Below, one piece after another: positions 43,447 to 51,990 of a stretch of 64,000 nt of DNA; position 1 is the stretch's first letter, and each line of letters opens with the position of its first letter. The translations under genes were made by a program, and so were the position numbers. The notes under the pieces are model-generated. The model worked only from the letters and a program-made list of their open reading frames with translations. It did not search any database and had not been told where the DNA came from. Origin of the DNA: Maritalea porphyrae (GTDB lineage Bacteria > Pseudomonadota > Alphaproteobacteria > Rhizobiales > Devosiaceae); the NCBI RefSeq assembly GCF_027213965.1, contig NZ_JAPWGX010000008.1, positions 20,393 through 84,392 on the forward strand. Direction: 5' to 3'.

Positions 43447-44493
43447 ATGAAACTTACAAGACGTGTGTTTACTAAACTGCTGGCGGGGGTATCCCTTGCT
43501 GCAACTAGCTTTGTGGGCTTGGCCCACGCCGCTGATATGCCTGCGCCTTTCGACAAACCAGGCGAAGTGAAAATCGCCTTGGTGCGCTATTTATCAACTG
43601 GCGACTTTTTCCAAGCCTATCTTTCAGGTGTTGAGCGCCAATCAGCTGCTTTGGGTGTTGATTTGCGGGTGCTGGACAGCCGCCAAGATGCAGCACTTCA
43701 AGCAGATATGGTTGACCAAGCCATAGCTTTAGGCGTCGACGGCATCATAGTGCAACACGGACTAACAGAGTCTATGCAAGAAGCGGTTCAACGGGCTGTG
43801 GATGCTGGCATAAAAGTTGTTGCGTTCGATGTGAACGTTGAAAACCCCGCTGTGCCGCAAATTGAACAATCAGACCGTGATTTAGCCCGTCTAGCTTTGG
43901 AACAAGCCATCGCTGACAATGGTGAAAGCTGGAAGGCCGGCTATGTCTATGTACCAGGCATCGCGCCCCTTGATCGCCGAGATGAAACTTGGCTTGAGTT
44001 CAAAGCGCGATATTCGGGTATCGAAGAAAAAGCTACATTTGGCACACTGGACAACCCAATCGCAAACTCCATTGCCAACCAAGCCCGCTCTGTTTTGTCG
44101 GCCAACCCTGACATTACTGTGATGTTTGCGCCATATGACGAATTCGCCAAAGGTGTAAAAATTGCAGTTGATGAAGCGGGTATGTCTGAACAAGTCAGCA
44201 TCTATTCAGCCGACGTTTCTACATCTGACATAGCAGCGATGCGTGAACCAAACAGCGCTTGGAAAGCAACGGCCGCCACCAACCCAGCGGTTGTTGGAGA
44301 AGTGTCTGTGCGGGCTTTGGCCATGCTGTTGGCTGGTGAGACCCCAGGCGCAAGTGTTGTTGTGCCGCCAACCTTGATCACGCAAAAGGACCTTTTGGAA
44401 AAAGACATCAAAAACATGGAAGAGCTCAGTGCAAAATTGCCACAGTTCGCCCATGCAGCGGTTGCAGTACCTGATTGGATGCCACTGCCATAA
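43447..44493 (+). CDS. Ribose-type ABC transporter substrate-binding protein (RbsB-like)
   Basis: ATG 43447 with GGAGGA gives 348 residues. Signal peptide 1-28 carries twin Arg (LTRRVFTKLLAGVSLAATSF), so Tat export is possible. Periplasmic-binding-protein fold type I: VKIALVRYLSTGDFFQAYLS, DMVDQAIALGVDGIIVQHG, AGIKVVAFDVNVEN. The LRYLSTGDF region deviates from classic ribose binders, suggesting a different sugar. A terminator follows. Confidence 0.92.
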   Translation: MKLTRRVFTKLLAGVSLAATSFVGLAHAADMPAPFDKPGEVKIALVRYLSTGDFFQAYLSGVERQSAALGVDLRVLDSRQDAALQADMVDQAIALGVDGIIVQHGLTESMQEAVQRAVDAGIKVVAFDVNVENPAVPQIEQSDRDLARLALEQAIADNGESWKAGYVYVPGIAPLDRRDETWLEFKARYSGIEEKATFGTLDNPIANSIANQARSVLSANPDITVMFAPYDEFAKGVKIAVDEAGMSEQVSIYSADVSTSDIAAMREPNSAWKATAATNPAVVGEVSVRALAMLLAGETPGASVVVPPTLITQKDLLEKDIKNMEELSAKLPQFAHAAVAVPDWMPLP

Positions 44494-44518
44494 ACCATTA
44501 GAGTTAACCCTTTGAACT

Positions 44519-44559
44519 GGGGCGATCGTGGGTCATAACCCGGGGTCGCCCCTTTTTTT
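44519..44559 (+). terminator. Intrinsic terminator touching the mutarotase ribosome site
   Basis: GGGGCGA pairs with TCGCCCC, with an inner GGGT-CATA-ACCC helix, followed by seven Ts. The T-run runs straight into the GGAGGA of the next gene, so read-through sets how much mutarotase is made. Confidence 0.75.
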
Positions 44560-44569
44560 GGAGGACAAA

Positions 44570-45013
44570 ATGCTCAAAGGAATAGACCCAATACTATCCG
44601 CTCAACTTGTTTATTTGATGATGCAAATGGGGCACGGCGATGAAATTGCGATCGTTGATGCCAACTTTCCCGCCCAATCGAGCGCGCTTGCAACTGCTTC
44701 TGGTCAGCTTGTGGATATGCCGGGCATGGATGCACCCGCGTTGGTTAACGCCATGCTCAAACACTTCCCACTCGACGAATTCTATGACTGCTGTGCTTGG
44801 CGCATGGAGATTGACAATTCACCCGGAGAAATGGGTGAAGTCCACAAAACCGTTTTTGCAATGCTTGAAATAGCCAAGCCCGACGTCGCTCAACTCTGCT
44901 CGCTCGAGCGCCAAAACTTCTATGAACAAGCCAGAAATTGTTATGCGGTGGTGCGCACTGGCGAAATGCGACCATTCGGCTGTTTCATCCTGCGCAAGGG
45001 CGTAATTTTTTAG
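44570..45013 (+). CDS. FucU/RbsD-type sugar mutarotase
   Basis: ATG 44570 with TTGGAGGAC gives 147 residues, as for E. coli FucU. Shared features: LKGIDPILSAQL start, MGHGDEIAIVDANFPA with the catalytic His/Asp, QNFYEQARNCYAVVRTGEMR near the C-terminus and the ending ILRKGV. These enzymes interconvert sugar anomers or ring forms. A 5-modified ribose cannot form a pyranose, so here it would equilibrate furanose anomers for MtnK (inference). Confidence 0.9.
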   Translation: MLKGIDPILSAQLVYLMMQMGHGDEIAIVDANFPAQSSALATASGQLVDMPGMDAPALVNAMLKHFPLDEFYDCCAWRMEIDNSPGEMGEVHKTVFAMLEIAKPDVAQLCSLERQNFYEQARNCYAVVRTGEMRPFGCFILRKGVIF

Positions 45014-45040
45014 GTACTCAGCCCACTCATGCGCTTTATT

Positions 45041-45072
45041 TATCAAATGTTATATGCTACTGACATTAGTAA
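45041..45072. promoter_or_regulatory. SorC operator 3 (transketolase operon)
   Basis: Over the same 32-bp span as operator 2, the left arm TATCAAATGT is identical and the right arm keeps TGACATT. It lies about 40 bp before the transketolase genes. Confidence 0.55.
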
Positions 45073-45111
45073 CAATGAAAAATCCACACCGCACTTTTGA
45101 TGGGGGAACAG

Positions 45112-46041
45112 GTGAAGAACCAAAAGACGACACAAGAGATTGCTTTGGGTATACGCCGTCGCGTTTTTGAGCACTCAATGCGCAATAATGGCGGATATCT
45201 TAGTCAAGCCTGTTCAGCAGCTGAGCAATTGGCATGGCTCTACAATGAGGCCCTAAATTTGGGCGATCCAACTTTGCCTATGATCCCTCAACCATTTGGC
45301 GGCGTACCTGCACCGGGCAACGATGATTATGTGACTGGTGCTGGTTATAATGGTCCGTTTGAGCCACAGTACGATCGGCTATTCATTGCGCCAGCACACT
45401 ATGCACTTGTGGCCTACGCCACGCTGATCGAAACTGGGCGCATGTCGGCAGAAGGACTTGAAATGTTCAACAAAGACGGATCGTCTGTTGAGATGATAGG
45501 TGCTGAACATTCCCCTGGCATGGAAGTGCACAATGGCACATTGGGCATAGGCCTATCAACAGGCGCAGGTCTGGCCTATGGACGACGATTACGCGGTGAG
45601 CCGGGCGAGGTCTGTGTGTTTATGTCTGACGGTGAAGTCCAAGAAGGCCAAACTTGGGAAGCGATCCAAGCCTGCGCACATCATGGAATTGATAACGTGT
45701 GGGCGATCATGGATGTCAACGACCAGCAATGCGACGGGGCTATGTCTTCTGTTATGGAAGTGCGAGATATTGCCACCAAAATGCGGGCTTTTGGCGCGAC
45801 TGTCGTTGAAATTGACGCCCATGATTTGGACGCTATGCGCCAAGCCAGAAAGGAACCACACAAGGGTCAGCCCTTGATCATTTTGGCGCACTCCTCGCCG
45901 ACACAGGGGATGTCGTTCCTGCAGAAAAGATTCCCACGCTTGCATTATGTCCGCTTCAAATCAGAGCAAGAGCGAAACGAAATGAACATCTCCATCGCCA
46001 AAGAGCTGGGTGTTGAACCTGTTGAATTTGAAAAGCATTAG
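45112..46041 (+). CDS. Transketolase, N-terminal (ThDP-binding) subunit
   Basis: About 309 residues from GTG 45112 (GGGGGAA just upstream); an ATG at 45100 has no ribosome site. ThDP motif SDGEVQEGQTWEA near 160 followed by IMDVNDQQCDG; also GAEHSPGMEVHNGTLGIGLS, typical of transketolase subunit A. Paired with the next gene to form the split enzyme, which moves two-carbon ketol units between sugar phosphates. Such split transketolases occur in apiose catabolism and other pentose pathways. Confidence 0.9.
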   Translation: MKNQKTTQEIALGIRRRVFEHSMRNNGGYLSQACSAAEQLAWLYNEALNLGDPTLPMIPQPFGGVPAPGNDDYVTGAGYNGPFEPQYDRLFIAPAHYALVAYATLIETGRMSAEGLEMFNKDGSSVEMIGAEHSPGMEVHNGTLGIGLSTGAGLAYGRRLRGEPGEVCVFMSDGEVQEGQTWEAIQACAHHGIDNVWAIMDVNDQQCDGAMSSVMEVRDIATKMRAFGATVVEIDAHDLDAMRQARKEPHKGQPLIILAHSSPTQGMSFLQKRFPRLHYVRFKSEQERNEMNISIAKELGVEPVEFEKH

Positions 46042-46052
46042 GGTGAAGAAAA

Positions 46053-47057
46053 ATGGTTGAAATGGTTACACGCCCTTATGCGGGTGCATTTGAAAAATAC
46101 GCATTAGCCAACAAAGATGTGTTGTGCATGTCGGCAGATCTAACTTCCTCTTGCGAAATTGATGGCTTTCGCGACCGTCACCCTGAGCAATTCATGTCTA
46201 TGGGCATGGCGGAGCAAAACATGTTGAGCTTTGCTGGCGGTTTGGGTCTAGCTGGTTATCGCCCATTCATTCACACCTTCGGAGTGTTCACCTATCGTCG
46301 GCCTTATGACCAATTGATGGCGTCTATTGCCTATCCACGCCGAAAAGTGCGCCTTATGGGTTTTTTGCCCGGGGTCACCACTCCCGGTGGCATGACACAC
46401 CAAGCCATCGAAGACATTGCAATCATGCGCGCAATGCCCAACATGTCGATTCTGGAAACAGGGGATGCGACCGAAGTGGAAAGCCTTTGTGAAGCGGCTG
46501 ATTCCATTGACGGTCCTGTGTACTGTCGCGTTTTGCGCGGCACGGTGCCCCGCTTGTTTGATTCACCGATCAAAGTCGGCGAAATGCGCGAACTCTCCCA
46601 CGGAGATGACATTCTTGTGGTGACCGCAGGCATTACCACTGAGGAAGCCTTGCGCGCAAAAACTGCTTTGGTTAACGCCGGTGTCTCAATCAGACATTTA
46701 CACCTCAACACCATCAAACCATTTGATTCAAAGCGCCTGCTCGACCATCTACAATCCGTCAAACATGGCGTGATTACATTGGAAAATCATGTGATTAATG
46801 GCGGTATTGGGTCGCTGGTTGCAGAAACCATCGCAGAAGCGGGAATCCAAAAGAAACTTGTGCGACTAGGACTAAAAGACACGTACGCCCATGGCGGTTC
46901 TCGTTCTTACTTGATGCGCTATTATGGGCTGGACGCGTTGGCATTGGTAAACGGCATTGAAAATCTGATGAATATCGAAACCAACATTGATGCTGACGAT
47001 TTGGAAAGTGCACGGGTCGATGCTGTTCACTCAAGCGCGAAAGCGGAAGCATTGTAG
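46053..47057 (+). CDS. Transketolase, C-terminal (Pyr and C-domain) subunit
   Basis: 334 residues: YALANKDVLCMSADLTSS at the start, FMSMGMAEQNMLSFAGGLG near 45 with the cofactor-activating Glu, GFLPGVTTPGGMTHQAIED-type loop near 105, and a C-terminal domain with ITLENHVINGGIGSLVAE. Follows the N-terminal subunit by 11 nt and precedes the RuBisCO-like gene by 2 nt, so it is one operon. Confidence 0.9.
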   Translation: MVEMVTRPYAGAFEKYALANKDVLCMSADLTSSCEIDGFRDRHPEQFMSMGMAEQNMLSFAGGLGLAGYRPFIHTFGVFTYRRPYDQLMASIAYPRRKVRLMGFLPGVTTPGGMTHQAIEDIAIMRAMPNMSILETGDATEVESLCEAADSIDGPVYCRVLRGTVPRLFDSPIKVGEMRELSHGDDILVVTAGITTEEALRAKTALVNAGVSIRHLHLNTIKPFDSKRLLDHLQSVKHGVITLENHVINGGIGSLVAETIAEAGIQKKLVRLGLKDTYAHGGSRSYLMRYYGLDALALVNGIENLMNIETNIDADDLESARVDAVHSSAKAEAL

Positions 47058-47059
47058 TC

Positions 47060-48175
47060 ATGGACCGTTTACGCGTAACCTATCAAATTCAAGCCCAAAA
47101 CAACGATGAAGCGCAAGAGCGTGCCAACAATATCGCTTTGGAGCAAACAGTTGAAATTCCGCGTGACGTGGTGCCCAAAGGTTTCATTGAAGATGAGATT
47201 TTAGGCAAAGTCGAAAGCTGTAGCCAAACTCATGAAAGCCATTTCGACGCCATTGTGTCCTATAGTGCGAAAAGTGTGGGGACCGAGTTGACCCAGCTAT
47301 TCAACGTGATTTTCGGCAATTCTTCAATCCAACAAGGTTTGCAAGTCACCAATGTGGATTTGGGGTCCGTTTTAGGCAAGCAGTTTCCAGGTGCTCGCTT
47401 TGGCACAAAGGGAGTGCGCGAGCGTGCCGCCTGTTCAACAGGCGGGCTAATTTCACCTGTGCTCAAGCCGCAAGGTTCAAACACTAACGAATTGGCAGAA
47501 ATTGCATACTTGTGTGCGCTAGCCGGTGCCAATATCGTCAAGGAAGACCATGGGTTGGTCAACCAACCAGCCGCGCCGTTCAAAAAGCGGGTAGAAGAGA
47601 TTGCCAAAGCCGTAAACCGTGCCAACAAGGAAACGGGGCACAACTGTCTCTATTTCCCCAATATTGGCGGACATTTTACAAGCGTGATTGAAGACGCGCA
47701 ATTCGCAAAGCAGGCAGGAGCCGGGGGTATACTGTTAATGCCGGGGCTTTTGGGCTTCGATATCGTCAACCATTTTTCCAGCGACGCTGATTTTGACCTG
47801 CCAATAATGACCCACCCCAGTTTTTTGGGACCATATGTGCTCTCAAACGATACTGGGTTCACCCATTCAATGATGTTTGGCGTTTTGCAGCGTTTGGCGG
47901 GTTCAGACATTTCTGTTTTCCCCAATGTTGGTGGCCGGTTTGGCTTCTCAAGCGCGCAATGCCAATCCATTGCAAGCGCTTGCTGTTCGACAAAGGGCAT
48001 CGGCAAACCGATTTTTCCAAGCCCGGGAGGTGGAATGTCCAAGGACCGTGCTGGGGAAATGAGGCGCATGTATGGTGACGATGTGGTCTATTTACTGGGC
48101 GGCAGTTTGCTGCGTTATGGTGACAAAATTGGAGAAGGCATTAAAGAGATGCGTACGGCACTTGCGGCCAGATGA
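47060..48175 (+). CDS. RuBisCO-like protein (form IV)
   Basis: 371 residues, RuBisCO large-subunit fold: an N-terminal domain to about 130, then a TIM barrel. Seen: LKPQGSNTNELAE (Lys of loop 1), ANIVKEDHGLVNQP at the metal-ligand site, LYFPNIGG, MTHPSFLGPYV, VFPNVGGRFGFS, FPSPGGGMSKDRAGEM and LLGGSLL. The carbamylated-Lys position is kept, but the canonical KxDE is K-E-D-H, so it cannot be assumed to fix CO2. R. rubrum RLP isomerises methylthioribulose-1-P; others decarboxylate apionate derivatives. With mtnK/mtnA near, the former type of chemistry is the favoured guess. Confidence 0.9.
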   Translation: MDRLRVTYQIQAQNNDEAQERANNIALEQTVEIPRDVVPKGFIEDEILGKVESCSQTHESHFDAIVSYSAKSVGTELTQLFNVIFGNSSIQQGLQVTNVDLGSVLGKQFPGARFGTKGVRERAACSTGGLISPVLKPQGSNTNELAEIAYLCALAGANIVKEDHGLVNQPAAPFKKRVEEIAKAVNRANKETGHNCLYFPNIGGHFTSVIEDAQFAKQAGAGGILLMPGLLGFDIVNHFSSDADFDLPIMTHPSFLGPYVLSNDTGFTHSMMFGVLQRLAGSDISVFPNVGGRFGFSSAQCQSIASACCSTKGIGKPIFPSPGGGMSKDRAGEMRRMYGDDVVYLLGGSLLRYGDKIGEGIKEMRTALAAR

Positions 48176-48274
48176 GAATCTAAAACAGGAAATGCGCGTC
48201 ATAAACTACCCTTCGTAAATTGAAGTTCCATAATCCTAGTTATGCGAATATCATATGTAGCAGCTATTTAGTAA

Positions 48275-49322
48275 TGTCTCACATTAGCAAGTTAGAAATG
48301 TCTCATCAAGTTGAGTATTCAGTTTATGATGAGGCATACAGATATGGGACTATTTGTAATGAGTGAGAAAGAACTTCTGCGGATCAAAATCATCGAGGAC
48401 GTTCAAAAACAGCGCATAAGTGTGGTTCAGGCGGCCAAAACGATCGGTGTGAGCCGACGCCACATGACACGATTGGTGGCTGAATTTCGTCAGAATGGTG
48501 CATTGGGCATGATTTCAAAGAAACGCGGTAAACCAAGTAATCGGACTTATTCAATCGGTTTTCGTGACTATGTGTGCGAACTGGTCAGGCAGAACTATCA
48601 CGATTTTGGTCCAACCTTGGCGCTCGAGAAGCTCCATGAACTGCATGATGTGTCAGTATCCAAGGAAACCCTACGCAAGTGGATGATACACGCTGGAATT
48701 TGGACTTCCCGAAAAGAACAACGCAAACAGCACATTCATCAGCCTAGAAACCGACGCGAGTGTTTTGGTGAAATGATCCAGATTGATGGGTCTCATCATA
48801 GATGGTTTGAGGAAAGAGGGCCAAGATGCGCCCTGCTCGTCTTTATTGACGATGCCACGAGTAAAATTTTGCACCTTCGTTTCTGCAAGACAGAGAATGC
48901 TTTTGATTACTTTCACGCTGCGAAGTCTTATCTGCAGGAATATGGAAAGCCGGTGATGTTCTACAGTGACAAACACGCGGTTTTTAGAACGACACATGCA
49001 TCAAACAAAGATGTAACGTCGGGTATGACCCAATTCGGCCGTGCACTTCATGAACTGAATATTGACATCATATGCGCCAATTCTCCACAAGCCAAAAGCC
49101 GCGTTGAGCGGGCAAATAAAACGTTGCAGGATCGATTGGTCAAAGAGTTACGCCTACGGGATATCAGGACCATCGAAGACGCCAATGCGTTTGTCCCCAC
49201 TTTCACAGCTGACTTCAATCAGAGGTTTGGCAAGGCTCCGGCCAATCCTAGGGACATGCATCGCGCATTATCAGAGCACGATAGTTTGGAGAGTGCTATG
49301 TGCAACAAAGTTGAGCGCACCC
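48275..49322 (+). mobile_element. ISNCY-family element, 3' part lost
   Basis: Starts near TGTCTCACATTAGC (48275) with AATGTCTCA repeated 23 bp later, and includes a transposase cut off by an IS3-family insertion at 49323. Only the left end is present. Confidence 0.6.
48345..49322 (+). pseudogene. ISNCY-family transposase, truncated
   Basis: Helix-turn-helix start (MSEKELLRIKIIEDVQ, VVQAAKTIGVSRRHMTRLV) and DDE integrase core: MIQIDGSHHRWFEERGPR, VFIDDATSKILHLRFC, FYSDKHAVFR, ANSPQAKSRVERANKTLQ. Usual members exceed 430 residues; here coding ends after about 325 at VERTL, where the IS3-family left end begins and the frame runs on briefly into it. It should be inactive. Confidence 0.82.
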
Positions 49323-49407
49323 TGTCTGACATCAACGCCTGTGGAACATCTTAGGGTAGTTTGATAAGTGAGGGTTTCTGTTTCATCGTAACCTTCATGG
49401 AGCGAAG

Positions 49408-49782
49408 ATGAACAAGAAATCCGTTAGCAGCAAAGCGTCTGCAGATAAATTAGTAAAGAACATCCGCCGCAAGACCCGTCAGACTTATTCGGCGGAGGAA
49501 AAGATCCGCATTGTTTTGGCTGGTATGCGTGGTGAGGAAAGCATTTCGGCATTGTGCCGACGTGAAGGCATAGCCGAGAGCCTTTATTATAGCTGGTCAA
49601 AGGGGTTCCTAGAGGCAGGAAAACGCCGTTTGTCTGGGGATACGGCACGACAGGCAACATCGCCAGAGGTCAAAGAGCTTCGTTCTGAATCATTGGCTTT
49701 AAAGGAATGCGTTGCCGATCTCACCCTTGAGAACCGTTTACTCAAAAAAAGCATGACCGGGGATGGGGAGCTCGAGGAATGA
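49408..49782 (+). CDS. IS3-family OrfA (copy 1)
   Basis: 124 residues with a helix-turn-helix (SAEEKIRIVLAGMRGEESI, ALCRREGIAESLYYSWSKGF) and a leucine-zipper-like tail (LKECVADLTLENRLLKKSM). A run of seven A at 49744-49750 would allow a -1 frameshift into orfB, the usual way to make OrfAB transposase. Confidence 0.85.
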   Translation: MNKKSVSSKASADKLVKNIRRKTRQTYSAEEKIRIVLAGMRGEESISALCRREGIAESLYYSWSKGFLEAGKRRLSGDTARQATSPEVKELRSESLALKECVADLTLENRLLKKSMTGDGELEE

Positions 49783-50498
49783 GATATTCTGCATCTGAAA
49801 AGCTTGAGATTATTCGTACCGTTGAAGCGTCACATCTGCCAACCAAACAGACCTTGGACATGCTTTGCATTCCACGCACAACGTTTTACCGCTGGTATGA
49901 TCGCTATGTTGAGAACGGCCTCGATGGGTTGGCTGATAGAACGTCAAAGCCAAAGTCCATTTGGAACCGTATTCCTCAGGATAGGCGTGATGATCTGATT
50001 GAGTTTGCGCTTGAACACGAAGCCTTGTCACCGCGGGAGCTGGCAGTCAAATACACTGATGAGAAGCGTTATTATCTTTCAGAGTCATCGGCTTACCGTA
50101 TCCTGAAAGAGGCAGACCTCATCACAACACCAAGTCATGTGGTGATAAAGGCAGCCAATGAATTCCATGACAAAACCACTGCCATCAATCAAATGTGGCA
50201 GACGGACTTTACTTACTTCAAGATCATTGGATGGGGCTGGTATTATCTGAGCACCATCTTGGACGATTACAGCCGCTTTATCATCTCGTGGAAGTTGTGT
50301 AGCACCATGCGAGCTTATGATGTGACAGATACGCTGGAGATGGCGCTTCAAGCATCTGGCTGCAACAAGGCAGTTGTTCGACACAAGCCGCGCCTGCTCA
50401 GCGATAATGGGTCTTGCTACATCTCAGGGGAACTTGCTGATTGGCTAAAAGACCAGCGAATGGATCATGTTCGTGGCACGCCGTTCCATCCTCAAACC
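49779..50498 (+). pseudogene. IS3-family OrfB (copy 1), truncated
   Basis: Keeps the first two DDE acidic residues (QTDFTYFKIIGWGWYY and SDNGSCYIS) but lacks the last one (GKIERWHQ), because copy 2 is inserted after FHPQT. The remaining frame reads into the copy-2 left end. Inactive alone. Confidence 0.88.
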
Positions 50499-50583
50499 TG
50501 TCTGACATCAACGCCTGTGGAACAGGTAAGGGTAGTTTGATAAGGGAGGATTTCTGGTTCATCGTAACCTTTATGGAGTGAAG

Positions 50584-50958
50584 ATGAGACAGAAATCCGT
50601 TAGCAGCAAAGCGTCTGCAGATAAATTGGTAAAGAATATCCGTCGCAGAACCCGTCAGACTTATTCGGCGGAGGAAAAGATCCGCATTGTTTTGGCTGGC
50701 ATGCGTGGTGAGGAAAGCATTTCGGCATTGTGCCGACGTGAAGGTATTGCTGAGAGCCTTTATTATAGCTGGTCAAAGGAGTTCCTTGAGGCAGGCAAAG
50801 GTCGTTTGTCTGGAGATACGGCACGACAGGCAACATCGCCAGAAGTCAAAGAGCTTCGTTCTGAATCGTTGGCTTTAAAGGAATGCGTTGCTGATCTCAC
50901 CCTTGAGAACCGCTTGCTTAAAAAAAGCATGACCGGGGATGGGGAGTTCGAGGAATGA
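50584..50958 (+). CDS. IS3-family OrfA (copy 2)
   Basis: 124 residues, differing from copy 1 at a few positions (RRTRQTY for RKTRQTY, SKEFLEAGKGRL for SKGFLEAGKRRL). Same zipper tail and seven-A slippery run (50920-50926). Overlaps orfB by ATGA. Confidence 0.88.
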   Translation: MRQKSVSSKASADKLVKNIRRRTRQTYSAEEKIRIVLAGMRGEESISALCRREGIAESLYYSWSKEFLEAGKGRLSGDTARQATSPEVKELRSESLALKECVADLTLENRLLKKSMTGDGEFEE

Positions 50959-51935
50959 GATATTCTGCATCTGAAAAGCTTGAGATTATTCGTACAGTCG
51001 AAGCGTCACACCTGCCAACCAAACAGACTTTGGACATGCTTTGCATTCCACGTACAACGTTTTACCGTTGGTATGACCGCTATGTTGAGAATGGCCTTGA
51101 TGGGCTGGCTGATAGAACTTCAAAGCCAAAGTCCGTCTGGAACCGTATTCCACAGGATAGGCGCGATGATCTGACTGAATTTGCGCTTGAACACGAAGCC
51201 TTGTCCCCACGTGAATTGGCGGTCAAATACACCGATGAGAAGCGTTACTTTCTCTCAGAGTCATCGGCTTACCGTATCCTGAAAGAGGCAGACCTCATCA
51301 CAGCCCCAAGCCATGTGGTGATAAAGGCAGCCAATGAGTTCCATGACAAAACCACTGCCGTCAACCAAATGTGGCAGACTGACTTTACTTACTTCAAAAT
51401 CATTGGTTGGGGCTGGTATTACCTCTCAACGATCCTGGACGATTACAGTCGTTACATTATCTCATGGAAGCTGTGTACCACCATGCGGGCCAATGATGTG
51501 ACAGACACTTTGGAGATGGCTCTTCAATCATCTGGCTGCAACAGGGCAGTTGTTCGGCACAAGCCGCGCCTGCTCAGCGACAATGGTTCCTGTTATATCT
51601 CTGGTGAACTTGCTGATTGGCTGAAAGACAAACGTATGGATCACGTTCGTGGTGGGCCGTTCCATCCTCAAACCCAAGGCAAGATCGAACGCTGGCATCA
51701 AACGATGAAAAATCGGGTGCTGTTGGAAAACTATTACCTACCAGGTGATCTCGAACAGCAAATTGGTATCTTCGTCGAGTACTACAACAATCAGCGCTAC
51801 CACGAGAGCCTGAATAATGTCACGCCAGCTGATGTCTACTTCAGCAGGGACAAAGCCATTCTACGACAAAGGGAGATAATCAAAGCCAACACAATCAAAC
51901 AACGCCGCTTGCAACATCAAAAACAAGCTGCATAA
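50955..51935 (+). CDS. IS3-family OrfB transposase (copy 2)
   Basis: 326 residues with an N-terminal helix-turn-helix (PRTTFYRWYDRYVENGLDGL) and the complete DDE set: D in WQTDFTYF, D in LLSDNGSCYI and E in QGKIERWHQTMKN. It catalyses excision and insertion when made as OrfAB fusion. Intact and probably functional. Confidence 0.92.
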   Translation: MRYSASEKLEIIRTVEASHLPTKQTLDMLCIPRTTFYRWYDRYVENGLDGLADRTSKPKSVWNRIPQDRRDDLTEFALEHEALSPRELAVKYTDEKRYFLSESSAYRILKEADLITAPSHVVIKAANEFHDKTTAVNQMWQTDFTYFKIIGWGWYYLSTILDDYSRYIISWKLCTTMRANDVTDTLEMALQSSGCNRAVVRHKPRLLSDNGSCYISGELADWLKDKRMDHVRGGPFHPQTQGKIERWHQTMKNRVLLENYYLPGDLEQQIGIFVEYYNNQRYHESLNNVTPADVYFSRDKAILRQREIIKANTIKQRRLQHQKQAA

Positions 51936-51990
51936 TCAATAAACAAATGAACCAGAGCCTCCAGTAATTAAACCGCTCTAAATACCCATT

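Larger units (their letters stand above)
49323..50498 (+). mobile_element. IS3-family element, copy 1, truncated on the right by copy 2
   Basis: Left end TGTCTGACATCAACGCC. Its orfA start is 85 bp in, exactly as in copy 2. The orfB stops at HVRGTPFHPQT, where copy 2 begins. The missing 330 bp are not found on the other side of copy 2, so a deletion accompanied or followed the second insertion. Confidence 0.85.

Noticed and set aside
47060..48175. True RuBisCO (CO2 fixation)
   Set aside because: 371 residues, altered metal site (K-E-D-H), and no small subunit or phosphoribulokinase in the window.
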